Translations under genes and position numbers: made by a program
Origin: Streptomyces griseorubiginosus
GTDB lineage: Bacteria > Actinomycetota > Actinomycetes > Streptomycetales > Streptomycetaceae
Direction: 5' to 3'
Length of the DNA stretch: 64,000 bases
NCBI RefSeq assembly: GCF_001514195.1
Contig: NZ_KQ948734.1
Span: forward strand, 1-64,000
The notes under the pieces: model-generated
What the model was told of the DNA's origin: nothing
What the model saw: the letters and a program-made list of their open reading frames with translations, nothing else
Databases searched by the model: none
In this document: positions 24,496-33,990 of the stretch, in pieces
Layout: every line of letters starts with the position of its first letter
How positions within the stretch are numbered: position 1 is the first letter of the stretch

Positions 24496-25271
24496 CCGAT
24501 CACCGCGTGCTCGGCGTACTCGCGCAGGGTGTTGTGGTGGCCCTGGTCGATGTTGTCGGGGCAGAACGCGAAGTGTTCGGCGGCGACGGCCTCCGCGGTC
24601 TCCTGGGTCGTGGGCGGCGCGGCGACCGAGACCTCCAACCGGTCGAAGTCCAGCGCGATGACGCGTATGCCGAAGCGGTCCTCCCAGGAACGCAGCACCG
24701 CGCACAGCCGCGCCACGTCGTTCTCGTGGTTCAGCGGGCCCGTCCAGCCGATCGCCGCCGGGATGTCCGCGCTGCGGCGGGCCGGGACCAGGGCGAGACG
24801 CGGGTCCTTGAACCACGAGCCCTCGTCGAGAAGGGCGTCCGCGGTCTCGGCGGCCCGTCGGTCGGGGTCGGCGGGGAGAGCGGAGGGTGCCTCGGCGAGA
24901 CCCGGCCAGGACCCCTCGCCGTCGTCGAGTTCGTCCTCGGCGTACGCCTCCCAGAAGTCCGCCAGGACCTCCTCCGGGTCGTGGTCCCCGGGGTACGACA
25001 TCCTCCCGGGCATCAACTCCCACTCCTCCGGCCCGCCCTGGCCGCCACCGACCTCTATCAGCACGGGAAGCAGACCCACGCGCGCGGCCCGGCCGCCCAG
25101 CGCGGTCCACGCCCCGGACGACGCCGCGTACTCGGCATGCCACAGCAACGACTCGTGCCACGGACCGTCTTCGGTCTCGTCGATCAGCCTCCCCAGAGGG
25201 AGTCCGAGTCCGAGCGAACGACCGCTCGGGTCTGCCGCGAGTCGGGGCAGCGGGTTGGGAAGAGTCGCCAT
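24465..25271 (-). CDS. DUF4253 domain-containing protein
   Basis: A 268-residue cytosolic protein. The C-terminal part matches DUF4253 as I know it (GWTGPLNHENDVARLCAVLRSWEDRFGIRVI then PPTTQETAEAVAAEHFAFCPDNI, ending RTWSFWWD). Such proteins resemble polymorphic-toxin immunity proteins, but no toxin gene is nearby. The N-terminal region is acidic (AEDELDDGEGSW). ATG 25271 is the start; longer frames run into the DUF397 gene. Confidence 0.8.
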   Translation of the reverse strand: MATLPNPLPRLAADPSGRSLGLGLPLGRLIDETEDGPWHESLLWHAEYAASSGAWTALGGRAARVGLLPVLIEVGGGQGGPEEWELMPGRMSYPGDHDPEEVLADFWEAYAEDELDDGEGSWPGLAEAPSALPADPDRRAAETADALLDEGSWFKDPRLALVPARRSADIPAAIGWTGPLNHENDVARLCAVLRSWEDRFGIRVIALDFDRLEVSVAAPPTTQETAEAVAAEHFAFCPDNIDQGHHNTLREYAEHAVIGQRTWSFWWD

Positions 25272-25315
25272 GCCAGTGACTGTAGGGGGAGCCACTGACA
25301 ACGGGGTGGGGGGCG

Positions 25316-25492
25316 TTACTTGAGGGCGGTGGTGAAGGTGGTCCAGGTGGTGGGGGAGACCTGGAGGGTGGTTCCCTCCGGGCGCTTGGAGTCGCGGATG
25401 TGGATGACGTCCGGAGCGGTGGCAACCTCGACGCACTGGCCGCCCTCGCTGCTGCTGTAGGTCGACTTGACCCACTGAAGTGCCGTGCTCAT
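25316..25492 (-). CDS. DUF397 small protein (WhiJ-type partner)
   Basis: A 58-residue protein reading MSTALQWVKSTYSSSEGGQC and then VEVA...IHIRDSKRPEG, which is the DUF397 signature. Its ATG overlaps the stop of the upstream XRE gene by 4 nt, so the two are translated together. In Streptomyces these small proteins pair with XRE/DUF5753 regulators in WhiJ-like systems, where the partner is thought to modulate the repressor. Confidence 0.92.
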   Translation of the reverse strand: MSTALQWVKSTYSSSEGGQCVEVATAPDVIHIRDSKRPEGTTLQVSPTTWTTFTTALK

Positions 25493-26313
25493 CGCTCTCC
25501 TAGCAGACGGTCCAACAGGCGTCTGGAGTCCTCAATGGTGAGGGCCTGAGTCCGCAGCATCGCATATTTGCGCGCGAGGATGGACACCTCGTCCGCGTCG
25601 GAAACCCACTGGCTGCCGCGTTGGGACTCGGTGTACGCGAGGTGCTGATGGTCGGGAGTCTCCAGGAGCGTGAAGGGGCCGGCGTCCCCCGCGTGCGAGT
25701 GGCGGTCCAGGGGCAGGATCTGCAAGGACAGGCAAGGGAGTTCGGAGCACTCGCGCAAGAAGCGCAGCTGGTCCAGATGGGTCTCGCGACCGCCTGTGGG
25801 CATGAGGAGCGCAGGCTCCCAGACGACGAAGCTCAGCGTGGGTGGGACCCGGCGCTCAAGGATCTCCCGTCGGCCGACCCGCGCGGCGACCTTCGTCTCC
25901 AGTTCGTCGGAGTCGTAGGCCGGGACCCGCCCGCTCAGCAACGCGCGTGCGTACGGCTCGGTTTGCAGCAGCCCGGGCACGACCAGGGCGTCGTACCAGG
26001 AGAGCGCGATGGCCTCGCGCTCGTGCTCCACATACAACTCCGCCCACATCGGGAACTGGTCGATGTCCGGCAGGTTGGCCACCCCCGCCGCCAACATCCC
26101 CTTCGTCTCCAGGACTTCGTCCAGCAGCGCGGCCAGGTCCGGTTTCAGCGTCCTTCTGCCCTGCTCGATCGACGCGATCGTCTCCTCGTCCACGCGGACC
26201 AGGTCCGCGAGGGCGATCTGGGTGTGGCCCGCCGCACGGCGAGCCGTGCCGAGTTGTTTGCCCAGCATCTTCAGGGACGTGAGGTTCTTCGGTCGCGGCT
26301 TCCTGGCGCTCAT
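25489..26313 (-). CDS. XRE-family regulator with DUF5753 (WhiJ-like)
   Basis: A 274-residue protein. An N-terminal helix-turn-helix lies at about residues 17-70 (LGKQLGTARRAAGHTQIALADLVRVDEETIASIEQGRR), followed by the DUF5753 ligand/partner domain (ALSWYDALVVPGLLQTEPYARALL, then LRFLRECSELPCLSLQILPL). It is cotranscribed with the DUF397 gene and diverges from an anti-sigma-like ATPase gene. ATG 26313 is preferred over ATG 26325, whose only G-rich stretch abuts the codon. The effect on development is inferred from WhiJ. Confidence 0.9.
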   Translation of the reverse strand: MSARKPRPKNLTSLKMLGKQLGTARRAAGHTQIALADLVRVDEETIASIEQGRRTLKPDLAALLDEVLETKGMLAAGVANLPDIDQFPMWAELYVEHEREAIALSWYDALVVPGLLQTEPYARALLSGRVPAYDSDELETKVAARVGRREILERRVPPTLSFVVWEPALLMPTGGRETHLDQLRFLRECSELPCLSLQILPLDRHSHAGDAGPFTLLETPDHQHLAYTESQRGSQWVSDADEVSILARKYAMLRTQALTIEDSRRLLDRLLGER

Positions 26314-26426
26314 GAGATGGTCCATCCCCCTTGGCACGCGTACGTCACCGGGTAAGAGCCCGTACAAAAAATCTGTACGGCTTCACCGAGTGATCCACGG
26401 TAGTCACTCTCCGCAACTCTCGTCCC

Positions 26427-26828
26427 GTGAACGAGACGACCCGACTACCGCCCCTGCGCGAGCGGTTCTTCCGCCGTGAACGCCGATCCGCCCTGGCCGC
26501 ACGCCGGTTCGCGGCCGAGACCCTGGCCGGCTGGGGGCTCGCCGAGACGCCGAGAACCGACGACGTGCTGCTCTGCGTGAGCGAACTCGTGACCAACGCG
26601 CTGCTGCACGGCGTACCGCCCGGACGCCAGCTGCGGCTGTTCCTGCGTCACGAGGGGCACGCCCTCGTCGTCGAGGTGCACGACAGCGGCCCCGGTGTCC
26701 CTCGGGTCGTCCACGACGGCGACGAGGGAGGCCGGGGCCTGCTGCTGGTGTCCGCACTGAGCGACAAGTGGGGGGTGCGGGAGCGGGAGTTGGGCAAGGC
26801 CGTGTGGTGCGAGTTCGGCCTGCCCTAG
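26427..26828 (+). CDS. ATP-binding protein, anti-sigma/AbaA-like (HATPase_c)
   Basis: A 133-residue GHKL-type ATPase with LCVSELVTNALLHG (N box, residues ~51-64), VEVHDSGPGVP (G1 box near 88) and GGRGLLLVSALSDKWGV (G2 box near 103-118), as in RsbW-type serine kinases. It lies divergent to the XRE/DUF397 pair, completing the trio found at whiJ and abaA loci. The GTG start has no obvious Shine-Dalgarno and may be leaderless. Its stop is 6 nt from the convergent argS stop. Confidence 0.9.
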   Translation: MNETTRLPPLRERFFRRERRSALAARRFAAETLAGWGLAETPRTDDVLLCVSELVTNALLHGVPPGRQLRLFLRHEGHALVVEVHDSGPGVPRVVHDGDEGGRGLLLVSALSDKWGVRERELGKAVWCEFGLP

Positions 26829-26834
26829 ACCCCG

Positions 26835-28589
26835 TCAGAGGCGCTCGGGCGTCCTGATGCCGAGCAGGGCCATGCCCTGGTGGAGGGTGCGGGCCGTGAG
26901 GTCGCACAGGAACAGGCGGTTCTCCACCTGAGCCGGGGTGTCGGCCTTCAGGACCGGGCACTTGTCGTAGAACGACGTGTACAGGGACGCCAGTTGGTAC
27001 AGGTACGCCGCCAGCTTGTGCGGGGCGTACTCCGCCGCCGCCTCGAAGACCGTGCCGCCGAACGCGTCCAGGTGCAGGCCCAGCGCCCGCTCCGCGTCGG
27101 CCAGTTCGAGCTCCGGGTGCGCGGACGGCCGTACGTCTCCCGCCTTGCGCAGGATCGACTGGATACGGGCGTACGCGTACTGGAGGTACACGGACGTGTC
27201 GCCGTTCAGCGAGACCATCTGGTCCAGGTCGAACTTGTAGTCGCGGTTGGGGGACGTCGACAGGTCCGCGTACTTCACCGCGCCGATGCCGACCTGTGCG
27301 GCCCGCTCCTGGATCTCGTCCTCGGTGAGGTCCTGGGCCTTCTCCCGGACGACCTCGGCGGCCCGCTGCACCGCCTCGTCCAGCAGATCCTCCAGCTTGA
27401 CGGTCTCGCCCTCACGCGTCTTGAACGGCTTGCCGTCCGCGCCGAGGACCGTGCCGTAGCCCATGTTGTGCGCGGTGACCTCGTCGGTCAGCCAGCCGGC
27501 GCGGCGGGCCGCCTCGAAGACCATCTTGAAGTGCAGGGACTGCCGGACGTCGACGACGTACAGGAGCGAGGTGGCGTGCAGGTCGGTGACCCGGTTCCGG
27601 ATCGCCGTCAGGTCGCTCGCCGCGTAGCCGAAGCCGCCGTCCGCCTTCTGCACGATCAGCGGGACCGGCTGGTCGTCCTTGCCGCGGATGTCGTCGAAGA
27701 AGACGACGAGCGCGCCCTCGGAGCGCTCCGCGACGCCCATCTCCTCCAGGAGGCGGGCGGTCTCCGGCATGCCGTCGTTGTACGCCGACTCGCCGACGAT
27801 CTCCTCGTCCCGGATCTCCATGTCCAGCTTCTCGAAGACCGAGTAGAAGTAGACCTTCGACTCGTCCACGAACTGCTGCCACAGCTCCAGGGTCTCCTTG
27901 TCGCCGGACTGGAGCGCGACGACCCTCTTCCGGGCCCGCTCCTTGAACTCCTCGTCGGAGTCGAAGACCACGCGCGACGCCTTGTACACCCGGTTCAGGT
28001 TCGACATGGCCTGCTCGCCGTCGACCTCGGCCGCGGGGGCCAGCTCGCCCGGGTTCTCGATCAGGTACTGGATGAGCATGCCGAACTGGGTGCCCCAGTC
28101 GCCGATGTGGTGCCGGCCGATCGTCCTCTCGCCGGTGAAGTCGAGCATGCCGCGCAGGGCGTCGCCGATCACCGCGGAACGCAGGTGACCGACGTGCATC
28201 TCCTTCGCCACGTTCGGCTGGGCGTAGTCGATCACCGTGATGCCGGGCCGGTCCTTGACCGGTACGCCGAGACGGTCGCCGTCCTCGTACCGGGCGGCGA
28301 GGTTCTCGGTGATCGCCCTGTCGGTGAGCGTGATGTTGAGGAAGCCGGGGCCGGAGACCTCGATGTCCTTGATCACGTCACCGGCGACCACCTGCGACAC
28401 GACCTGCGTCGCCAGCTCCCGGGGGTTCGCCTTGGCCTTCTTGGCGAGCGCGAGGACGCCGTTCGCCTGGAAGTCCGCCCGGTCGCTGCGTCGGAGCAGA
28501 GGGTCCGCGTCGGCCTCCGGCAGGGTGGCGGAGAGCGCGGAGGTGAGCTGCTGGTTGACGGCGTCGCTGAGGGACGTGACCGGGGCCAT
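26835..28589 (-). CDS. argS: Arginyl-tRNA synthetase
   Basis: A 584-residue class I synthetase charging tRNA-Arg. The N-terminal Add1 domain is followed by the HIGH motif as HVGH at residues 132-135 ([18 protein letters not shown]). The KMSKS-equivalent is [12 protein letters not shown] near 380, as is usual for ArgRS, and the C-terminal DALR anticodon domain ends [10 protein letters not shown]. It diverges from lysS across a 133-bp spacer that must contain both promoters. Confidence 0.97.
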   Translation of the reverse strand: MAPVTSLSDAVNQQLTSALSATLPEADADPLLRRSDRADFQANGVLALAKKAKANPRELATQVVSQVVAGDVIKDIEVSGPGFLNITLTDRAITENLAARYEDGDRLGVPVKDRPGITVIDYAQPNVAKEMHVGHLRSAVIGDALRGMLDFTGERTIGRHHIGDWGTQFGMLIQYLIENPGELAPAAEVDGEQAMSNLNRVYKASRVVFDSDEEFKERARKRVVALQSGDKETLELWQQFVDESKVYFYSVFEKLDMEIRDEEIVGESAYNDGMPETARLLEEMGVAERSEGALVVFFDDIRGKDDQPVPLIVQKADGGFGYAASDLTAIRNRVTDLHATSLLYVVDVRQSLHFKMVFEAARRAGWLTDEVTAHNMGYGTVLGADGKPFKTREGETVKLEDLLDEAVQRAAEVVREKAQDLTEDEIQERAAQVGIGAVKYADLSTSPNRDYKFDLDQMVSLNGDTSVYLQYAYARIQSILRKAGDVRPSAHPELELADAERALGLHLDAFGGTVFEAAAEYAPHKLAAYLYQLASLYTSFYDKCPVLKADTPAQVENRLFLCDLTARTLHQGMALLGIRTPERL

Positions 28590-28722
28590 GGGAGTGGGTG
28601 CCGTTCTCCTCGGGGGATCAGATAGACACGGTCAGTATCCCATGGGGGGTAAAGCGGTTTTCTCCCGCGCGGAGCCGTCTGGGAGAATGGAGCCTCCATC
28701 AACGCCATCATTAAAAGAGGAC

Positions 28723-30462
28723 GTGCCGATCGTGGGTCAGAGCGCTGAGACCACCGACTGGGTCTCCCGTTTCGCGGATGAGGTCATCGAGGAGTCGGAG
28801 CGTCGGGCCCCGGGCAAACCGGTCGTCGTCGCGTCCGGGCTGTCCCCCTCCGGGCCCATCCACCTCGGGAACCTTCGCGAGGTCATGACCCCGCACCTCG
28901 TCGCCGACGAGATCCGGCGCCGGGGCCACCAGGTGCGCCACCTCATCTCCTGGGACGACTACGACCGGTACCGGAAGGTCCCGGCCGGCGTGCCCGGTGT
29001 CGACGAGTCGTGGGCCGAGCACATCGGCAAGCCCCTGACCTCCGTGCCCGCTCCCCAGGGGTCCGCGCACCCGAACTGGGCCGAGCACTTCAAGGCCGCC
29101 ATGGTCGACGCCCTCGCCGAGCTCGGTGTCGAGTTCGACGGGATCAGCCAGACCGCGCAGTACACCTCCGGCGTCTACCGCGAGCAGATCCTGCACGCCA
29201 TGGCCCACCGCGCGGACATCGACGCGATCCTCGACCAGTACCGCACCAAGAAGGCCCCCGCCAAGAAGCAGCAGAAGGCCGTCGACGAGGCCGAACTGGA
29301 GGCCGCCGAGGGGTCCGGCGCGGCCGCCGAGGACGACGGGTCCAGCGGCTCCGCCGGGTACTTCCCGTACAAGCCCTACTGCGGCAACTGCGAGAAGGAC
29401 CTCACCACGGTCACCTCCTACGACGACGCCACGACCGAGCTGTCGTACACCTGCAACGCCTGCGGTTTCTCCGAGACCGTCCGGCTCAACGAGTTCAACC
29501 GCGGCAAGCTGGTCTGGAAGGTCGACTGGCCGATGCGGTGGGCGTACGAAGGTGTCGTCTTCGAGCCCAGCGGGGTCGACCACTCCTCTCCCGGGTCCTC
29601 CTTCCAGGTCGGCGGCCAGATCGTCGGGATCTTCGGCGGGAAGCAGCCCATCGGGCCCATGTACGCCTTCGTCGGTATCTCCGGCATGGCGAAGATGTCG
29701 TCGTCCAAGGGCGGGGTGCCCACGCCCGGGGACGCGCTGAAGATCATGGAGCCGCAGCTGCTGCGCTGGCTCTACGCCCGCCGCAGGCCCAACCAGTCCT
29801 TCAAGATCGCCTTCGACCAGGAGATCCAGCGGCTCTACGACGAGTGGGACAAGCTGGACGCCAAGGTCGCCGACGGCTCCGCGCTGCCGGGCGACGTCGC
29901 CGCCCACGCGCGTGCGGTGGGGACGGCCGCGGGCGAGCTGCCGCGCACGGCGCGGGTGCTGCCGTACCGGACGCTGGCCTCCGTCGCCGACATCACCGCC
30001 GGGCACGAGGACCAGGCGCTGCGCATCCTCAGCGAGCTGGACCCCGACAACCCGCTCTCCTCGCTGGACGAGGCGCGGCCCCGGTACGACAAGGCCGAGG
30101 CCTGGATCAACACGCAGGTGCCCGCCGACCAGCGGACCATCGTGCGGGACGAACCCGACGCCGAGCTGCTGAAGTCCCTCGACGAGGCGTCCCAGCAGTC
30201 GCTGCGGCTGCTCCTCGACGGGCTGGCCTCGCACTGGTCCCTCGACGGGCTGACCCACCTGGTGTACGGGGTGCCCAAGGTGCAGGCCGGGTTCTCCGCG
30301 GACGCCACGCCCAAGGAGCTGCCGGCCGAGATCAAGACGGCCCAGCGGGCGTTCTTCGCCCTGCTGTACCAGCTGCTGGTGTCGCGTGACACCGGGCCGC
30401 GGCTGCCGACGCTGCTGCTGGCGGTCGGGCAGGAGCGGGTGCGGGCGCTGCTCGGGGAGTAG
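28723..30462 (+). CDS. lysS: Lysyl-tRNA synthetase, class I
   Basis: A 579-residue class I LysRS, the archaeal type found in some actinobacteria. It has GPIHLGNLREVM (HIGH motif) near residue 46 and KMSSSKGG near 324. A zinc ribbon (CGNC at about 220, CNAC about 26 residues later) is present. The stretch 180-212 is Lys/Glu/Ala-rich linker. GTG 28723 is chosen because the conserved segment begins PIVGQS; GTG 28732 is the alternative. A strong terminator follows. The symbol follows streptomycete usage. Confidence 0.95.
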   Translation: MPIVGQSAETTDWVSRFADEVIEESERRAPGKPVVVASGLSPSGPIHLGNLREVMTPHLVADEIRRRGHQVRHLISWDDYDRYRKVPAGVPGVDESWAEHIGKPLTSVPAPQGSAHPNWAEHFKAAMVDALAELGVEFDGISQTAQYTSGVYREQILHAMAHRADIDAILDQYRTKKAPAKKQQKAVDEAELEAAEGSGAAAEDDGSSGSAGYFPYKPYCGNCEKDLTTVTSYDDATTELSYTCNACGFSETVRLNEFNRGKLVWKVDWPMRWAYEGVVFEPSGVDHSSPGSSFQVGGQIVGIFGGKQPIGPMYAFVGISGMAKMSSSKGGVPTPGDALKIMEPQLLRWLYARRRPNQSFKIAFDQEIQRLYDEWDKLDAKVADGSALPGDVAAHARAVGTAAGELPRTARVLPYRTLASVADITAGHEDQALRILSELDPDNPLSSLDEARPRYDKAEAWINTQVPADQRTIVRDEPDAELLKSLDEASQQSLRLLLDGLASHWSLDGLTHLVYGVPKVQAGFSADATPKELPAEIKTAQRAFFALLYQLLVSRDTGPRLPTLLLAVGQERVRALLGE

Positions 30463-30478
30463 GCGGCAGACGGTACGG

Positions 30479-30512
30479 AAAGGGGGCCCTCCGATGCGGA
30501 GGGCCCCCTTTT
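30479..30512. terminator. Terminator of lysS
   Basis: A perfect 15-bp stem (30479-30493 with 30497-30511) with an ATG triloop and terminal TTTT lies between the convergent lysS and DUF2637 genes. A matching A run on the other side makes it bidirectional. Confidence 0.9.
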
Positions 30513-30541
30513 CCGACTCCTGCTTCGGTCACTTCCGTCTC

Positions 30542-31810
30542 TTACGCGATGTGGTCTTCCTGGAGCTCCGCCGTGTGGCGGTTCGTGAAGCGGTTGACCA
30601 TGCGCTCGGCGTCGCGCTGCGAGAGGACCACGCCGTACGTCGCCTCCACGTCACCCCTGAGCTGGCCGGGGGACGGGTAGCTGCCGTCTATCGACTTCTT
30701 GAAGACCTGGTAGAAGTCCTCCTCGGTCGGTTCCGGGGTGCCGCCGCCCTCGCCGAGCTCGCGGGTGCGGCCGTTGGACACCGGAATGGGGAAGCCGCCG
30801 GTCTCCTCCATCGAGGGTTCGACAACGGGCTCCCTGGGAGGCTCCTCGTACTGGATCTGCTGGAGCTCGTACTGCTCCGCCTCCAGCTGCTCCTCGTACC
30901 AGCGGTTGTACTGCTCCGCCGGGTCGTAGTCGGGGTTGTAGCCGCCCTGGTACTCGACCTGCTTCGGGGTCTCGAACCAGGGGCTCTGGTCGGGCTCGGG
31001 CTCCGGTTCGGGGCGCTGCTCGACGGCAGGTGCCGCCTGCTGGGGGACGACGGCGGGCGCGGGGGCAGGGGCAGCCGAGGGCAGTTCCGCCTGCGTCGGT
31101 GCCGGGGGCAGCAGGACCGGCTCGATGCCCGCCGCCGCCAGGCCCGCCGGGCCCGTCTCGGCCAGCGGGACGCCGTAGCGCGCCAGGCGGAGCGGCATCA
31201 GGGACTCCACCGGGGCCTTCCGGCGCCACGCCCGGCCGAAGCGGGAGTGGAGGCGGGCCCGGTAGACGAGACGTTCCTGCTCCAGCTTGATGACCTGCTC
31301 GTAGGAGCGCAGCTCCCACAGCTTCATCCGGCGCCAGAGGAGGAACGTGGGGATCGGGGAGAGGAGCCAGCGGGTGAGGCGGACGCCCTCCATGTGCTTG
31401 TCCGCCGTGATGTCGGCGATCCGGCCGATCGCGTGCCGGGCCGCCTCCACCGCCACCACGAACAGCACCGGGATCACCGCGTGCATGCCCACGCCGAGCG
31501 GATCCGGCCAGGCCGCCGCGCCGTTGAAGGCGATCGTGGCGGCCGTCAGGAGCCAGGCCGTCTGACGCAGAAGGGGGAAGGGGATGCGGATCCACGTCAG
31601 AAGCAGATCCAGGGCCAGCAGGACACAGATACCCGCGTCGATGCCGATCGGGAAGACGTAACTGAAGTTCCCGAAGCCCTTCTTGATGGCGAGCTCACGG
31701 ACGGCCGCGTACGACCCCGCGAAGCCGATGCCGGCGATGATCACGGCGCCGAACACGACCACGCCTATGAGCACGCGGTGCATTCGAGTCAGCTGCATGG
31801 GCGCGGCCAC
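30542..31810 (-). CDS. DUF2637 membrane protein (SpdB/TraB-accessory-like)
   Basis: A 422-residue protein with four hydrophobic helices at about residues 12-35, 50-72, 80-98 and 105-125, the DUF2637 layout common in conjugative-plasmid spread proteins and their chromosomal relatives. A long cytosolic tail follows. Residues ~235-340 are Pro/Glu/Gln/Tyr-rich and disordered, and the last ~60 residues look like a compact helix-rich domain (GDVEATYGVVLSQRDAERMVNRF). GTG 31810 has GGGAGGGGAG upstream. No transfer genes are nearby, so its role is unknown. Confidence 0.8.
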   Translation of the reverse strand: MAAPMQLTRMHRVLIGVVVFGAVIIAGIGFAGSYAAVRELAIKKGFGNFSYVFPIGIDAGICVLLALDLLLTWIRIPFPLLRQTAWLLTAATIAFNGAAAWPDPLGVGMHAVIPVLFVVAVEAARHAIGRIADITADKHMEGVRLTRWLLSPIPTFLLWRRMKLWELRSYEQVIKLEQERLVYRARLHSRFGRAWRRKAPVESLMPLRLARYGVPLAETGPAGLAAAGIEPVLLPPAPTQAELPSAAPAPAPAVVPQQAAPAVEQRPEPEPEPDQSPWFETPKQVEYQGGYNPDYDPAEQYNRWYEEQLEAEQYELQQIQYEEPPREPVVEPSMEETGGFPIPVSNGRTRELGEGGGTPEPTEEDFYQVFKKSIDGSYPSPGQLRGDVEATYGVVLSQRDAERMVNRFTNRHTAELQEDHIA

Positions 31811-31902
31811 CCGTACTCCCCTCCCTGTGCGTGTTGTTGCGCGCAACAGAGTGGCACATATGTGCTGCGCACGGGTGGCCGGATCAGGCCGTCAGTACTG
31901 CT

Positions 31903-32802
31903 TCAGCTCGTCTTCGCGGCCGACTTGGACGGAGAAGCCGACGTCGAGGCCGACTTCGACGCGGTCGGGGACGGCGACGCCGACTTCGACGGAGCCTTGG
32001 ACGCCGGGGCGGACGGGGCCGGGTTCGCCCCTCCCTCACCGTTCGCCGCCGACACCGCGGCCACCGCCTCCTTGGCCGCCTTCTCCGCCAGCTTCGCGAG
32101 GTCGTCCGCGTTCGGCGTCTTGTCGCCGGCCAGACCCGCGCCGTTGTAGTCGACCGTCACCACGACGTTCTCCACCCGGGCCACGACCGTCTGCTGCTTG
32201 AAGGCGCCTTCCTTCTTCTTCAGGTCGTAGCGCACCAACGTCGCCGCGTCACCCGTCCCCGCCACCGCCTGCGACTTGGTGTTCTTCGCACCGGCCACCG
32301 ACTGGGCGTCCTGGACCTGCTGCTCGTAGTACTTCCCCGCCTGCGCCTCACCCGTACCGCGCGAGGCGTCCGACTCGAAGCGCAGCAGCGAGACGTTCAG
32401 CCAGCGGAACTGCGAGCCCTTCACACCGTTGTTGTCGAGGCTGCTCCAGGAGCAACTGCCCCGCGTGCCCGCCTCGGACGTGCCCTTCTTGCCCTTGGAC
32501 GCCTCCGGCGTCAGCGACTTCAGGGTCTTCTTCGACAGCGTCCCGCACGCGTCGGGAAGCGAGTTGTACGCCGCCGCCTGCACCGTGGGAGCCGCGGACG
32601 CCGAGGCACCGCTGTCCGCGCCCGCCCCGCTGCTCGCGCTTCCGTTGCCCCCGCCGGCGCTGTCACCGCCGGAGCCGGAGTCGGAGCCGGAGGAGCAGCC
32701 GGCGGCGATCAGCATCACCGGGACTGCGGCCGCGCAGACAAGGACGCGGTGAAGGCGCTTCGCTTGCTGGGCACCCTGGTCACGCTCTGCTCGTCGCTGC
32801 AT
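31903..32802 (-). CDS. DUF3558 lipoprotein
   Basis: A 299-residue exported lipoprotein with the lipobox LIAAGC at about residue 36, a Ser/Gly-rich linker, then the DUF3558 domain (SLPDACGTLSKKTLKSLTPEA near 85, GSCSWSSLDNN near 120). The C-terminal ~50 residues repeat SAS/SPSK motifs and are probably disordered in the wall. ATG 32802 with GAAGGA upstream is chosen over ATG 32817. A paralogue lies directly upstream on the same strand. Function unknown. Confidence 0.85.
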   Translation of the reverse strand: MQRRAERDQGAQQAKRLHRVLVCAAAVPVMLIAAGCSSGSDSGSGGDSAGGGNGSASSGAGADSGASASAAPTVQAAAYNSLPDACGTLSKKTLKSLTPEASKGKKGTSEAGTRGSCSWSSLDNNGVKGSQFRWLNVSLLRFESDASRGTGEAQAGKYYEQQVQDAQSVAGAKNTKSQAVAGTGDAATLVRYDLKKKEGAFKQQTVVARVENVVVTVDYNGAGLAGDKTPNADDLAKLAEKAAKEAVAAVSAANGEGGANPAPSAPASKAPSKSASPSPTASKSASTSASPSKSAAKTS

Positions 32803-32935
32803 GGTTCCTTCACTCAAGACGCTTGTGGTTCCTGCCGTCGGATCGGGTCCGAGGGGCCACGGTACGCGGTGAGGATGCCGTGCGGTCCAGCTTCGAACGC
32901 CTCGTGCGCATGCGTGAGGAGTGTGTGCAGAGCGC

Positions 32936-33772
32936 TCAACCGGACAGCGACCCGTCCAGCTGAGAGGCCAGTTTCCGGGCGTTGTCCTGCATTTCCTTGC
33001 TGTCCGGGGTGACGCCGATCGTCGTCGGCTGCTCCTCGTACTCGATCGTCACGATCACGTTGGACGTGCGGAACGCCACAGTCACCTTGCGCTGCTTCGC
33101 CGTCGAACCCGACGTGCTCAACGCGTCGTCCAGGAACGCCTCGTCACCCAGATCGTCCAGCAACCGGGGCTGGAGATCGGCCGGAGTGACGGAGGACGAC
33201 CCGCTCGGGGAGGCGGAGGCGGAAGCAGAGGAGGAGCCGCTGGGCTTGGCCGCCGGGGACGCCGTGGAACCGGCGGCCGTGCCGCTCTCCTCCACGTCCG
33301 AGGTGGCACCGGCGGTCGCCGACGCCGGCAGATCGGCCTTCTCCTCCGCCTGCGCGAACAGCTCCTGCGCCTGGCTGTCGTCGCTGACCGCGTTGTCGTA
33401 CGACACCACGCGCTCGAAGTCGACCGAGAGGTACTCGGTGGCGTCCGAGGCCTCCACCTTCCAACGGCAGCCGACCTTGCGGTCCGTGTCGTAGGTGAGG
33501 GTGGCCTCGCCCTCGTAGGCCTTGGCGCGCTGGTCCTCGTCGGTGATCTGCTGGATCCCGGGCAGCAGCGTGTCCAGGGTGCTCTGGCCGACCGCACTGC
33601 AGGCCTCGGGGAGGGTGCGGTACTTGCCGGGCTGGGCCACGGCGGAGGCGGTGCCCGCGTCGCCGGGGTTGGCGTCGTCCGTCGTGCCGTCGCCGCCCGA
33701 GCTGCCGGTGCAGCCGGCCAACAGCGCCGCGAGGAGGGCGGCGACGCCGGGTACGTAGGCCTTCCGCTGCAC
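32936..33772 (-). CDS. DUF3558 lipoprotein, paralogue
   Basis: A 278-residue lipoprotein with lipobox LLAGC at residue ~21, then TLPEACSAVGQSTLDTLLPG near 54 and VGCRWKVEASD near 100, the DUF3558 pattern. A Ser/Ala-rich spacer (residues ~155-190) splits the domain from the final VTVAFRTSNVIVTIEYEEQ part. The GTG start follows GAGAGGAGC. It is 133 bp upstream of the related gene, and the shared motif order points to tandem duplication followed by strong divergence. Confidence 0.85.
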   Translation of the reverse strand: MQRKAYVPGVAALLAALLAGCTGSSGGDGTTDDANPGDAGTASAVAQPGKYRTLPEACSAVGQSTLDTLLPGIQQITDEDQRAKAYEGEATLTYDTDRKVGCRWKVEASDATEYLSVDFERVVSYDNAVSDDSQAQELFAQAEEKADLPASATAGATSDVEESGTAAGSTASPAAKPSGSSSASASASPSGSSSVTPADLQPRLLDDLGDEAFLDDALSTSGSTAKQRKVTVAFRTSNVIVTIEYEEQPTTIGVTPDSKEMQDNARKLASQLDGSLSG

Positions 33773-33990
33773 GGTGGGGCTCCTCTCGGAATGTCTCCGA
33801 CTCGTGGGGATGTCTCGAGGGATCTTCAGTGTCCCCGCAGGTTATTCGCTTGCCGCACGGGGGCGTCCCCTGCAGACAATGTGTATCGCACGCACAGCCG
33901 TGAACGCCGGTCCGTCATCCCATACGTCGACCTTGGCGCCGGTTTTGCGTTATGAGACTTCTGTTTTGTTTCCGGGGGAATGAGGACGAT

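Noticed and set aside
24465..25271. DUF4253 protein as immunity protein of a toxin pair
   Set aside because: No toxin-like or effector gene is adjacent, so the label is not supported here.
28590..28722. T-box or other leader riboswitch in the argS–lysS spacer
   Set aside because: The 133-bp spacer lacks a T-box sequence and a terminator hairpin; it is simply a divergent promoter region.
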